A stretch of 64,000 nucleotides of DNA from Anaerobacterium chartisolvens (GTDB taxonomy: Bacteria; Bacillota; Clostridia; Acetivibrionales; DSM-27016), in the NCBI RefSeq assembly GCF_003337415.1, contig NZ_QPJT01000011.1, positions 62,001 to 126,000 of the forward strand. Reading direction: 5' to 3'. Positions 43,717 to 51,981 of the stretch are shown piece after piece. Under the pieces are notes generated by a model, which ran no database searches, was not told the DNA's origin, and saw only the letters and a program-made list of their open reading frames with translations. Each line of letters starts with the position of its first letter. Within the stretch, counting starts at the first letter, position 1. A program made the position numbers and the translations under genes.

Positions 43717-44283
43717 ATGAGTATTTATGAGATTATTCTTCAACGAAGAACAATTAGGAAATATAAGCAAAGAAAAATTGATAAGGACATCTTAAAAAAG
43801 CTGATTAATGCTGCGAGACATGCGCCATCTGCTGCAAATCTTCAGCCTTTAAAATATATAATTATAGATGACCCGGAGACTGTAAGCAAAATTTTTGAAA
43901 ATGTGAAATGGGCTGTTTATATTTATCCTGAAGGTACGCCGAAGGAAGATGAAAAACCGGTTGCTTTCATTGCGGTGCTTATTGACAAAGAGATTAAAAG
44001 CACAGGATATGAACTTTTAGATATTGGGCTTGCTGTTCAAAACATATTTCTTACTGCTTGTGCAGAAGGAATTGGAACTTGCTTATTAGCTGCTATAAAT
44101 AGGGAAAAAATAATTTCGACTTTAAGTATTCCTGAAAATTATACTTTAAATTCATTGATAGCACTTGGATATGCCGATGAAAAACCTATTGCTGAGGAAT
44201 GTGAAGATTCAATTAAATACTATAAAGATCAAGACGGAGCATTGCATGTTCCTAAGAGAAAATTACAAGATATAATCCTTTAA
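43717..44283 (+). CDS. Nitroreductase family flavoprotein
   Basis: 188 residues with the N-terminal R-R-T-I-R-K-Y motif, H-A-P-S-A-A-N-L-Q-P FMN-binding segment and L-G-Y-A-D-E-K-P near the end. Members use FMN and NAD(P)H to reduce, or in natural product pathways oxidise, small molecules. Close behind the ThDP gene (23 bp). It may reduce a conjugated double bond in the dihydroaromatic or enone unit; substrate unknown. Confidence 0.87.
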   Translation: MSIYEIILQRRTIRKYKQRKIDKDILKKLINAARHAPSAANLQPLKYIIIDDPETVSKIFENVKWAVYIYPEGTPKEDEKPVAFIAVLIDKEIKSTGYELLDIGLAVQNIFLTACAEGIGTCLLAAINREKIISTLSIPENYTLNSLIALGYADEKPIAEECEDSIKYYKDQDGALHVPKRKLQDIIL

Positions 44284-44339
44284 GAACTTTAGTATAAATA
44301 ATTATAATTTTATATATAGAAGGTTGAGGAAATATTGCA

Positions 44340-45494
44340 ATGGAATACTTTTTAAGTGAAGAACAATTGATTATAAAAGAACTCGCAAAAAAAATTGCAA
44401 AAGAAAAGATTGCACCCATAGCACAAAAATATGATGAAGACCAGGCTTTTCCAGATGAAGCAATAAAGATACTTGCAGATTCAGATATCTTTGGGATTTA
44501 TATAGAAGAGAAATATGGCGGGTTAGGCGGAGGCATATTAGAGATGTCACTTGTTGTGGAGGAACTGAGCAAAGCATGCGGAGGCATAGCTCTTTCCTTT
44601 GCCGGCACTGCACTTGGAGCTTTTCCAATAGTTCTCTTTGGCTCCGATGAACAAAGACAGAAGTACCTTCCGGAAATAGCATCCGGTAAGAAACTTTCGG
44701 CATTTGGTTTAACTGAAGCAAATGCGGGCAGCGATGCCGCAGGCATTCAGACTTCAGCAGCTTTAGATGGAAACGAGTATGTTCTAAATGGTACAAAACA
44801 GTGGATTACCAATGGAGGAGATGCAGATATATATACAGTCATCGCATGCACAGATAGGCAAAAAGGTGCAAGAGGCTTTTCAGCATTTATAGTCGAAAAA
44901 GGCATGCCAGGATTTTCTTTTGGGAAAAAAGAAAACAAAATGGGTATTAGAGCATCAACGACAAGAGAGTTAGTATTTGATAATTGCAGGATACCTAAAG
45001 AAAACCTTTTATCAAAAGAAGGAATAGGTTTTATTGTAGCGATGAAAACACTGGATAGGACAAGGCCAGGGGTTGCAGCACAGGCATTAGGAATTGCACA
45101 GGGGGCTTTTGATGAAGCTCTGGCATATTCAAAGGAAAGAGTTCAATTTGGACAGCCTATATCTTCATTTCAGGCTATTCAACACATGCTTGCTGATATG
45201 GCTATACAAATAGAGGCAGCAAGATGTTTAGTTTATCAAACATGCAGACATATAGACAGTGGGACCAAGAATATATCTAAGGAATCTGCAATGGCAAAAG
45301 TTATGGCCTCTGATGTAGCTATGAAAGTAACTGTGGATGCAGTTCAAATTCTAGGGGGCTATGGATATATGAAGGAGTACCCTGTTGAGAAAATGATGAG
45401 AGATGCCAAAATTACTCAGATTTATGAAGGTACAAACCAGATCCAAAGAAATGTTATTGCACTTGAATTGATAAAGGAGCTTTCAAAAAAGTAA
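44340..45494 (+). CDS. Acyl-CoA dehydrogenase
   Basis: 384 residues, typical short/medium-chain acyl-CoA dehydrogenase. The catalytic glutamate is present in Q-I-Y-E-G-T-N-Q, with G-L-T-E-A-N-A-G-S-D and G-G-Y-G-Y-M-K-E-Y-P. It passes electrons to an ETF, probably that at 36239-38018. It is the last gene of cluster 2; about 20 bp behind its stop begins the second copy of the leuA-derived repeat. Compared with the dehydrogenase at 39427 it is the more ordinary enzyme. Confidence 0.93.
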   Translation: MEYFLSEEQLIIKELAKKIAKEKIAPIAQKYDEDQAFPDEAIKILADSDIFGIYIEEKYGGLGGGILEMSLVVEELSKACGGIALSFAGTALGAFPIVLFGSDEQRQKYLPEIASGKKLSAFGLTEANAGSDAAGIQTSAALDGNEYVLNGTKQWITNGGDADIYTVIACTDRQKGARGFSAFIVEKGMPGFSFGKKENKMGIRASTTRELVFDNCRIPKENLLSKEGIGFIVAMKTLDRTRPGVAAQALGIAQGAFDEALAYSKERVQFGQPISSFQAIQHMLADMAIQIEAARCLVYQTCRHIDSGTKNISKESAMAKVMASDVAMKVTVDAVQILGGYGYMKEYPVEKMMRDAKITQIYEGTNQIQRNVIALELIKELSKK

Positions 45495-45513
45495 TATATG
45501 GCTTATTAACTTG

Positions 45514-45538
45514 AAAGACAAAAACGACAAATAAATGT
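45514..45538 (+). repeat. Right copy of 25-bp direct repeat (leuA 3' end relic)
   Basis: 24 of 25 bases equal 22403-22427, the end of leuA with its stop codon, but no leuA body precedes it here. It marks the right border of the AT-rich block. The bases from 45539 to 45629 hold the ligase promoter region (TATAAT at 45582-45587, weak -35). Confidence 0.85.
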
Positions 45539-45629
45539 CCTAATTTTTTGTTTTTATATCTCCATAAATGTAATTTTATGCTATAATTAAGGTAATACAT
45601 GCTATAAAATTAAGGAGATGAAAACAAAT

Positions 45630-47387
45630 ATGCAAAAGGATCCTCGTTTTAAAGCCTTCCATGGAATGTGCAACGGCGAGCAGACCTTTAAGGCTGCTTA
45701 TGAAAGCATTTATGGATCTTCTCCCGAAAGAATTTGTACGAGATATGATGAAAACGGAGAGATTATAGAGCTTTCCTTCAGACAGTATGATGAGGTGACG
45801 AGAAGGACGGCGGGACATCTTAAAGCGTTGCTTAAGGATGTCCCGGCCGGCTCGTGGGTAGCCTTCAAGCATGATACAACACCTTATTGGCTTAGTGTGT
45901 TCTGGGGACTTATGATGGCAGGGTATAATGTCCTTCTGGTGGATTTTAAGCATAACGATGAGCTGATAGGCCACTTTATGAAGGAGTCAGGTGCGCTTGC
46001 CATTGTATGCTCACAGAAGGATAAGAGTATGCTGCCTTTTAAAATCATAGCTTATGAGGATGCAACAGAGGCGGGAGCGAATTATTATGAAGATACGGAT
46101 TTTAATTGGGCCGACAGAATTGCGTTATGTACATCGGGCACCACCTCCACCTCAAAGATTTTTGTATATGACGGCAAGGCCTTTATAAAGCAGCTTCAGT
46201 CCTCCAAGCTTTTATGCCTGAAATTTGATCCTTTTGTTTCAAGAAAAGGGGACAGAGTTTTGGCTATGCTGCCCGCACACCATATTTTTGGACTTATTGT
46301 AACGCTGTTTGCGCTTACATGGGGGGATACTGTTGTATACCTTAGAGACAAGGCTCCCAGCACCATTTTAGATACCTGCAGGAGGCATGAGATAAGCTGG
46401 CTGCCGTCGGTGCCGTTGTTCTGGAATAACGTAGCTAAAAGGATAATGCTTAAGGCAAGGCAATCCGGCAAGCTGCCCAAGCTGGAATCGGCACTGAAAG
46501 CCAGCCTTCTTATACAAAAGGTCTTTGGCATGTCGGGAGCGCGCTTTGTAAAAAAATTTCTATTTAAAAACCAGCTTGACAGCTTGTTTGGGACAAGCCT
46601 TAGAATAGGGATAAGCGGCGGGGGACATGTTTCGTCTGAAACCATAAGGCTTTTAAACGGCTTGGGCTATTGCTTTATGAACGGTTATGGTTCTACAGAG
46701 GTGGGGCTTACATCGACATGCAATGAATACGATATGGACAAAAGGCTTTCAGGCAGCATAGGCAGCGCTATAGCTAATCTGGAATATGCCGTGCTGGTCT
46801 CTGACGGTGAGGAAGGCACAGAGGAAATAAAGAGGAGCGGCACCGGCGAGCTTGTTATAAAGGGTGGTATGCTGCACATAGGTAAGCTTAAGGGAGGGGA
46901 ATTTGTACAGCCCGAAAGGTATATGGGGGTATGGTATAAAAGCGGCGATATAGCATATATAGACAAGAGCGGCCTTGCATGGATAAGGAGCCGCGTAAAG
47001 GATGTTATTATAACTGAGTCGGGTGAGAATGTTTATCCTGATGAGATAGAGGAGTATTTTCAGGGCCTTCCGCACTGCGAGGGTGTCTATGCGGTAGGCC
47101 TTAAAGGGAAGGAAGGGAACGACATTATCGCTTTGGTGCTTAAGCCTTCGGTGGACTCCGGCGACAGGGAGGCAATACAAAAAATAGCCCTGGAATTTAA
47201 CGCAATTAATAAGCAGCTTCCCGTATTCAAAAGAGTTGGCAGAGTAATTGTGTCGAATCAGGAAATTCCCATGGCTAATGGAATAAAGATAAAAAGACTT
47301 AAATTAAAAGAAATAATAGAAAACGGTTCGTTCAAATGCTCTCAGCTTAATTTGAAAACAGGAGAGCTTGAGCCCCGTTGTGAATAA
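45630..47387 (+). CDS. Acyl-AMP ligase-like protein with degenerate ATP loop
   Basis: About 585 residues. Start chosen at ATG 45630, 12 bases behind AGGAG; an ATG at 45618 directly abuts that site. ANL fold: the ATP loop reads T-S-G-T-T-S-T-S-K, with Ser for the usual Gly and Pro; further motifs G-Y-G-S-T-E-V-G, W-Y-K-S-G-D-I-A, R-V-K-D-V-I-I-T and the terminal lysine region A-N-G-I-K-I-K-R. The loop changes make activity or substrate range uncertain. Base composition matches cluster 1 rather than cluster 2. A decayed copy of its 5' end follows leuA at 22431, so it was probably leuA's original neighbour. Confidence 0.85.
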   Translation: MQKDPRFKAFHGMCNGEQTFKAAYESIYGSSPERICTRYDENGEIIELSFRQYDEVTRRTAGHLKALLKDVPAGSWVAFKHDTTPYWLSVFWGLMMAGYNVLLVDFKHNDELIGHFMKESGALAIVCSQKDKSMLPFKIIAYEDATEAGANYYEDTDFNWADRIALCTSGTTSTSKIFVYDGKAFIKQLQSSKLLCLKFDPFVSRKGDRVLAMLPAHHIFGLIVTLFALTWGDTVVYLRDKAPSTILDTCRRHEISWLPSVPLFWNNVAKRIMLKARQSGKLPKLESALKASLLIQKVFGMSGARFVKKFLFKNQLDSLFGTSLRIGISGGGHVSSETIRLLNGLGYCFMNGYGSTEVGLTSTCNEYDMDKRLSGSIGSAIANLEYAVLVSDGEEGTEEIKRSGTGELVIKGGMLHIGKLKGGEFVQPERYMGVWYKSGDIAYIDKSGLAWIRSRVKDVIITESGENVYPDEIEEYFQGLPHCEGVYAVGLKGKEGNDIIALVLKPSVDSGDREAIQKIALEFNAINKQLPVFKRVGRVIVSNQEIPMANGIKIKRLKLKEIIENGSFKCSQLNLKTGELEPRCE

Positions 47388-47412
47388 CAAAGAACAAACG
47401 GGGCTGTTTTCT
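47371..47412 (+). terminator. Rho-independent terminator at the ligase 3' end
   Basis: AGCCCCGTT (47371-47379) pairs with AACGGGGCT (47397-47405) followed by GTTTTCT. The left arm overlaps the ligase stop codon region. It separates the ligase from the convergent methyltransferase gene. Confidence 0.75.
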
Positions 47413-47423
47413 AAGCCGGATAT

Positions 47424-48038
47424 TCAGTAAATAAAGGGGATATAACGCTTGGTTCTTTTTTTGTACTCATCATAGCTATTGCCGTGCACCGAATATAAAT
47501 GATCCTCTTCGCAGCGTACCTGAATATCAAGAAACAGAATAAAAACAATGTTTAAAAGGAAAATGCTGAATGTCGGCCAGATGAGCCATACCCCGATATT
47601 CAGCATAAATAGCCCTAAATACGTGGGGTTTCTTATATATTTATACAAGCCGGTTGTAACTAAATCGGTTTTTACCCTTTCGTCAATTCCTACTCTCCAT
47701 GAACTTCCCATCTTTAACTGAGCATATAAGCAAATGGATAAGCCTGCCAGGCCTGTTAAATAGCCAGCTATATCAAACCATACACAGCTGAGGGCTTCAA
47801 TTCTGTTAAACAGGGAGCCTAACTGAATTTGCAGTGAATGTAAAACTATAATGATTAACGTGTATACTGTTAAAACCTTGGTCAGCTTATCCATATATTT
47901 TTGAACATTTGAGCTTGACGCCGCCATTACCCCGGGATTTATACCGCTGCGTTTTATTTGCCTCATTTGCTTTACCTTCCATAGAACAGTATAAAAAATA
48001 AACAAGGTAACTACAAAAACTATTTCAATAATATTCAT
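47424..48038 (-). CDS. Isoprenylcysteine/phospholipid carboxyl methyltransferase-family membrane protein
   Basis: About 204 residues from the ATG at 48038, which has AAGGGGG nine bases upstream; an ATG at 48071 in frame lacks one. Four to five hydrophobic segments, then the family's C-terminal region: Y-I-R-N-P-T-Y-L-G, C-E-E-D-H-L-Y-S-V-H-G-N-S-Y-D-E-Y and a final K-R-Y-I-P-F. Relatives are SAM-dependent ICMT/NnrU-type methyltransferases in the membrane. Substrate unknown. It is convergent with the ligase. A possible remnant of its 3' end lies at 22541-22600. Confidence 0.82.
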   Translation of the reverse strand: MNIIEIVFVVTLFIFYTVLWKVKQMRQIKRSGINPGVMAASSSNVQKYMDKLTKVLTVYTLIIIVLHSLQIQLGSLFNRIEALSCVWFDIAGYLTGLAGLSICLYAQLKMGSSWRVGIDERVKTDLVTTGLYKYIRNPTYLGLFMLNIGVWLIWPTFSIFLLNIVFILFLDIQVRCEEDHLYSVHGNSYDEYKKRTKRYIPFIY

Positions 48039-48245
48039 GATTTCATTCCCCCTTAGATTGATTGAACACATGAGTACATATTCATGTGTTAGTTGAATTA
48101 TATTTCTTTAGCTCTGTTTTGTCAATATGCATATGACAGGATATTCAAATAGGTTCTTGATAATAGCGCTGATAAAAAGTATAATTAAATGGTACAAGCA
48201 AGGCTTGGAAAAATAAATTTTAAAAATTTTAAACGGAGTATTGGA

Positions 48246-49643
48246 ATGAATTTATTATATAAAATGTTTAGTCGCGAAATGCTTAGACTCAAAAGGCTTA
48301 ATCTCAAAAGGCTTAATTTTAAAAAGCTTAATCGCAAAAAATTACTGAGGATTTCGGTGGTATTTCTCCCTTTATTGGCAGCGTTGGTTATTACAGCTTC
48401 AACAAGGAGTTATTCGGTTAACATAGATAATAAATATTTAGGAACGGTTAAATCCAAGAGGGTTGTGCAGGATATATTGAAGGATATTGTAAAGGAGGCA
48501 GAGGTGAGGCATGGCACTGAAATTTCTGTTTCCGGAGAGATAAGCTATAAGAGCGTTTTTTTTACAGGCCGGGACAGGATTGAGGAGAATGAGCTGCGGG
48601 GTGTGCTGGAGAGCAATGTTGCATTAACGGCAAAGGCTTTTGCAATTACTGCAGACGGGAAGGATATTACATACTTAAAGGAGCAAGCCTCGGCGGAGGA
48701 AGTGCTGAATAAAATAAAAGAGCCTTACATACAAAGCCAGGAGGACGGCCCAAATGTTGTATTTGTAGAAAATGTCGGTATAGTGGAGCGAGAGGTTTCG
48801 GTGGACAAGCTCAAAGACAGGCAGGAGGCTTTTGACAGCTTGACCATAGAGAGCAATGACAAGAAGGAATATACTGTGGAAAAGGGGGACATAGTAGGCA
48901 GAATTGCCGAAAGGTTTGGTATCACGGCACAGGAGATACAAAAGGTGAATCCCGGTATTGACATTGACAATATCTCCATTGGGCAGAAGCTGATAATAGT
49001 TGCTCCAAAATATGCTGTCAATGTGAAAAAAAGCTCCTATAAAACCTTAGAGGAGAAAATACCCTATGGGGTTGAATATGAGGATTCTCAAGAATTATAC
49101 AGGGGCGAAAGCAGGGTAAAGGCTAAGGGGGCGGATGGAAAGAAGCTGGTAAAAACCGAGCTTGTAAGCATCAACGGTATATTGGAGAAAACCAACATTA
49201 TAAGCGAGGATGTTTTAGAGGAGCCCAAAACAGAAGTTATGCTCAGAGGTACAAAGGAACGGCCCCGAACAGCTGCGACGGGTGTTTTTGCCAGACCAAA
49301 CCGTGGAAGCGTTTCTTCCCGCTTCGGGCAGAGATGGAGAGGGAAGCACACCGGCATAGACATTGCGGCTCCTAGGGGCACACCCAACAAGGCTGCGGAT
49401 GGAGGTGTCGTGACGTTTGCGGGCTGGGAGGGTAATTACGGCAAGCTCATAATTATTGACCACGGAAACGGTTTTACCACCTATTACGCACATAACGATA
49501 CTATAAAAGTAAAGAAGGGGCAGAGAGTGGCTAAAGGGGATGTAATCGGAACGGTCGGAAGCACCGGGAACGCTACCGGCCCGCACCTTCATTTTGAAGT
49601 TCGCAAAAACGGCAACCCTGTCGATCCTTCTAAGTATATATAA
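48246..49643 (+). CDS. Cell-wall metallopeptidase: membrane anchor, LysM, G5, M23 domains
   Basis: About 465 residues from ATG 48246 (GGAG seven bases before); the earlier in-frame ATG 48189 has no ribosome site. A basic N-terminus made of four repeated pentapeptides (see the repeat at 48282) precedes a signal/anchor helix (V-V-F-L-P-L-L-A-A-L-V-I). Then comes an extracytoplasmic region, a LysM domain (Y-T-V-E-K-G-D...I-S-I-G-Q-K-L, near 215-260), a G5-type domain (about 275-350) and an M23 peptidase domain with zinc ligands (H-T-G-I-D-I and H-L-H-F-E-V). It cleaves peptidoglycan cross-bridges or activates other hydrolases at the cell surface. Confidence 0.92.
   Translation: MNLLYKMFSREMLRLKRLNLKRLNFKKLNRKKLLRISVVFLPLLAALVITASTRSYSVNIDNKYLGTVKSKRVVQDILKDIVKEAEVRHGTEISVSGEISYKSVFFTGRDRIEENELRGVLESNVALTAKAFAITADGKDITYLKEQASAEEVLNKIKEPYIQSQEDGPNVVFVENVGIVEREVSVDKLKDRQEAFDSLTIESNDKKEYTVEKGDIVGRIAERFGITAQEIQKVNPGIDIDNISIGQKLIIVAPKYAVNVKKSSYKTLEEKIPYGVEYEDSQELYRGESRVKAKGADGKKLVKTELVSINGILEKTNIISEDVLEEPKTEVMLRGTKERPRTAATGVFARPNRGSVSSRFGQRWRGKHTGIDIAAPRGTPNKAADGGVVTFAGWEGNYGKLIIIDHGNGFTTYYAHNDTIKVKKGQRVAKGDVIGTVGSTGNATGPHLHFEVRKNGNPVDPSKYI
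48282..48341 (+). repeat. Four tandem 15-bp units in the N-terminal coding region
   Basis: Four consecutive diverged 15-bp units of the type CTTAATCTCAAAAGG encode L-R-L-K-R, L-N-L-K-R, L-N-F-K-K and L-N-R-K-K just before the membrane anchor of the M23 protein. Such in-frame repeats can change copy number by slippage and alter the cytoplasmic basic tail. Confidence 0.75.
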
Positions 49644-49674
49644 TGCTTACCGTAAGAAATCCGGCATATAAAAA

Positions 49675-49712
49675 AGCAGGACGGCTGTCCTGCTAAAAAA
49701 AAAACAACTAAA
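49675..49712 (-). terminator. Terminator behind the P-type ATPase gene
   Basis: AGCAGGAC and GTCCTGCT (49675-49694) form a perfect 8-bp stem. On the minus strand it is followed by a run of T (the AAAAAA at 49669-49674), so it ends transcription of the ATPase gene. Confidence 0.8.
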
Positions 49713-51563
49713 TTAATTCCGCCATTTTAGCAGAAGCGAGGAATTGACGATCACGGCTACTGAACCGACGTTGTGTACCAAAGCGCCGACTACCGGATTT
49801 AAAATCCCGGTTATAGCCAGAGCAATGGCAATAAAATTCAACAGCATGGAGGCGGCGAGGTTTATTTTAATTGTCTGCATTGTCTTTTTTGCAAGCCGCA
49901 GGAGATGCGGTATTTGCTTGATATCGTCTCCTACCAGAACGATATCTGCTGCGTCAATGGCAATGTCGCTGCCATTGACGCCCATGGCAATGCCTACAAG
50001 AGCAGCCTTTAATGCAGGCGCATCATTAATGCCGTCTCCTACCATGCAGACGGAATCCCCCTTGCTGTGATATTCCCGGATTTTGTCCAGCTTATTCTCA
50101 GGCAGGCAATCCCACTGTACGTCGCCGATACCTGCCATTTCTGCAATATGAGAAGCGGCTGCTGCCGCATCCCCCGTAAGTAAAACGGTCTGGACTCCGG
50201 TCTTATGAATTGCTTCCACTGTTTTATCGGCATCGGGACGTATAGTGTCCGACAAGGCTATCATTCCGCAGGCAATACCGTCCTTTGCAATATAAATTAT
50301 GGTACAGCCGCTGGACTTAGCCTTTGCTGCTGTTTGGAGCAGCTCGGATGAAAGAGCAATGCCCTGCTCTTCCATAAGCGCCTTGTTTCCGACAAAAATC
50401 TTTTGCCCGGCAACCTTGGCTAAAACACCCCGTCCGGCTAACAGGCTGAATTGCTCCGGCTGTTCCGGAGCTCCGTGCTTCTGTCGGTAGTCTGAAACAA
50501 TTGCTTTTCCAAGAGGATGCTCTGAGCGCAGCTCGGAGGATGCGGCCAGAGCGAGAAGAGATGAGCTGTCCAGTGTGGGATCAATACTATGTACCTGCGC
50601 CACTGTGAGTTTTCCGTAAGTGAGCGTACCTGTTTTATCAAAGGCTATGCGCTTCACCTGAGAAAGGCGTTCCAGTGCATCGCCCTCCCTAACCAGAATA
50701 CCGAATTTTGTAGCGTTTCCGATACCGGCCATGATGGCTGTTGGGGTGGCAAGCACCAGCGCACAGGGGCAGAACACTACCAGAATGGTTACAGAACGGA
50801 TGATCTCATCTGTTATGAGCCAGGTTATGATGGCAGCCAACAGTGCAATGACAACAATCCACGTTGCCCAGCAGTCTGCAATTTTAACTATTTTGGCTTT
50901 TCCGGCATCGGCGGACTCTACAAGGCGAATCATACGTTGCAGAGAGCTGTCTTCTCCCACCTTCTGTGCAACCATGTCAAAAGTGCCAAATTGGTTTACA
51001 GTTCCGCTGAATACTTCATCACCCTCACTCTTATCCGCTGGAATAGATTCTCCCGTCATGACGGACTGGTCTATGGAGGTCTGCCCTTTAAGGATTATTC
51101 CGTCCACGGCGACAGTCTCTCCCGCAAGTACACGCAGAACATCTCCGATTTTTACCTGCCCGGCGGGAACTATATCTTCCTTTCCATCCTTTACAACACG
51201 GGCGGTGGCGGGTGTCAGATGAACCAGCCTTTCAATTCCTGCGCGGGCCTTAGCCACGGTGCGTTCCTCCAGATAAGCTCCGAGAGCCATGATAAATGCC
51301 ACCTCGCCTGCCGCAAAGGTTTCTCCTATAAAAATAGCTGCAATTAGTGCAATAGATACCAGAACGTCTGCCTTGATATCAAACTCTGTGACTATTCCTG
51401 CAACGGCTCCTTTAACTATCGGGATGCCGCAGAGCAGGATTGCTATCCATGCCGCGTCGATGGGGAGATTACCAATATTAAAAAAGCTGATAATGAGCGC
51501 GGGAACGGAGAGTATCAGGAAAAGTACTGTCCTTTTTTCTTCATTTTTTAAAAATGTAATCAA
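49713..51563 (-). CDS. Heavy-metal P1B-type ATPase
   Basis: About 616 residues from a TTG at 51563, nine bases behind AAAGGAG. The longer in-frame ATG at 51635 lies upstream of the CsoR-type operators and cannot be the start. Seen: the transmembrane C-P-C-A-L-V metal site, D-K-T-G-T-L-T phosphorylation site, S-E-H-P-L-G-K, G-D-G-I-N-D-A-P and a C-terminal H-N-V-G-S...N-S-S-L-L-L helix. There is no N-terminal heavy-metal-associated domain. It exports metal ions across the membrane. The motifs do not decide between Cu, Zn/Cd or other ions; the CsoR-family neighbour leans to copper or a related thiophilic metal. Confidence 0.92.
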   Translation of the reverse strand: MITFLKNEEKRTVLFLILSVPALIISFFNIGNLPIDAAWIAILLCGIPIVKGAVAGIVTEFDIKADVLVSIALIAAIFIGETFAAGEVAFIMALGAYLEERTVAKARAGIERLVHLTPATARVVKDGKEDIVPAGQVKIGDVLRVLAGETVAVDGIILKGQTSIDQSVMTGESIPADKSEGDEVFSGTVNQFGTFDMVAQKVGEDSSLQRMIRLVESADAGKAKIVKIADCWATWIVVIALLAAIITWLITDEIIRSVTILVVFCPCALVLATPTAIMAGIGNATKFGILVREGDALERLSQVKRIAFDKTGTLTYGKLTVAQVHSIDPTLDSSSLLALAASSELRSEHPLGKAIVSDYRQKHGAPEQPEQFSLLAGRGVLAKVAGQKIFVGNKALMEEQGIALSSELLQTAAKAKSSGCTIIYIAKDGIACGMIALSDTIRPDADKTVEAIHKTGVQTVLLTGDAAAAASHIAEMAGIGDVQWDCLPENKLDKIREYHSKGDSVCMVGDGINDAPALKAALVGIAMGVNGSDIAIDAADIVLVGDDIKQIPHLLRLAKKTMQTIKINLAASMLLNFIAIALAITGILNPVVGALVHNVGSVAVIVNSSLLLKWRN

Positions 51564-51580
51564 GCAGTGCAACTCCTTTC

Positions 51581-51622
51581 TATACCCATGGGGGTATACG
51601 TATATTGTACCCCCATGGGTAT
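51581..51622 (-). promoter_or_regulatory. Two CsoR-type operators in the ATPase promoter
   Basis: TATACCCATGGGGGTATA (51581-51598) and GTACCCCCATGGGTAT (51607-51622) are G/C-tract palindromes of the kind bound by CsoR-family repressors. They bracket the probable promoter of the ATPase gene. A matching site lies before the repressor gene at 51982. Confidence 0.8.
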
Positions 51623-51636
51623 CCCATGTCAACAAA

Positions 51637-51669
51637 AAGACAGCCGCTTCTTTACTAAACGGCTGTCTT
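51637..51669 (-). terminator. Terminator of the csoR-like gene
   Basis: AAGACAGCCG and CGGCTGTCTT form a 10-bp stem; on the minus strand it runs into TCTTTTTG. It separates the regulator from the ATPase promoter. Confidence 0.75.
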
Positions 51670-51691
51670 AATCCATAACATTTTAAATTTT

Positions 51692-51967
51692 CTATGACAT
51701 TCTTGAAAAATGCTCTACTGCCTTGGCAAAATCCTCAATGGTTTTGTCTGCATCGCCATGCTCAATCCCTTCACGGACACAGTGGGTTAGGTGACCCTCT
51801 AAAACAACCTGCCCAACCTTGTGCAGGGCACTTTTAGCAGCGTTTATTTGAATGAGGACATCTTCACAGGGAACGTCTTCGTCCACCATCTTGTCTATGG
51901 CCTTGATTTGTCCCATGACTTTATTGAGCCGCCTGTGCAGGTTATCGCAATCCATGCATTTGCGCAT
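51692..51967 (-). CDS. CsoR/FrmR-family metal-sensing repressor
   Basis: About 91 residues from ATG 51967 behind AAGGAGG; a longer frame from 52006 would include the operator. All-helical DUF156 fold: H-R-R-L-N-K-V-M-G-Q-I-K-A-I-D at the start, then the metal ligands Cys (P-C-E-D-V), His and Cys (E-G-H-L-T-H-C-V) in the C-H-C arrangement of copper sensors. It represses its own gene and the ATPase gene through the TACCC-type palindromes and is released by metal. Confidence 0.9.
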   Translation of the reverse strand: MRKCMDCDNLHRRLNKVMGQIKAIDKMVDEDVPCEDVLIQINAAKSALHKVGQVVLEGHLTHCVREGIEHGDADKTIEDFAKAVEHFSRMS

Positions 51968-51981
51968 AATCCCACCTCCTT

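Noticed and set aside
22403-45538. Integrase-type att sites flanking a genomic island
   Set aside because: The 25-bp repeat looks like attL/attR, but no integrase gene is present and the reciprocal ligase relic is better explained by homologous duplication.
49713-51635. P-type ATPase starting at 51635
   Set aside because: That start lies upstream of the operators and ribosome site.
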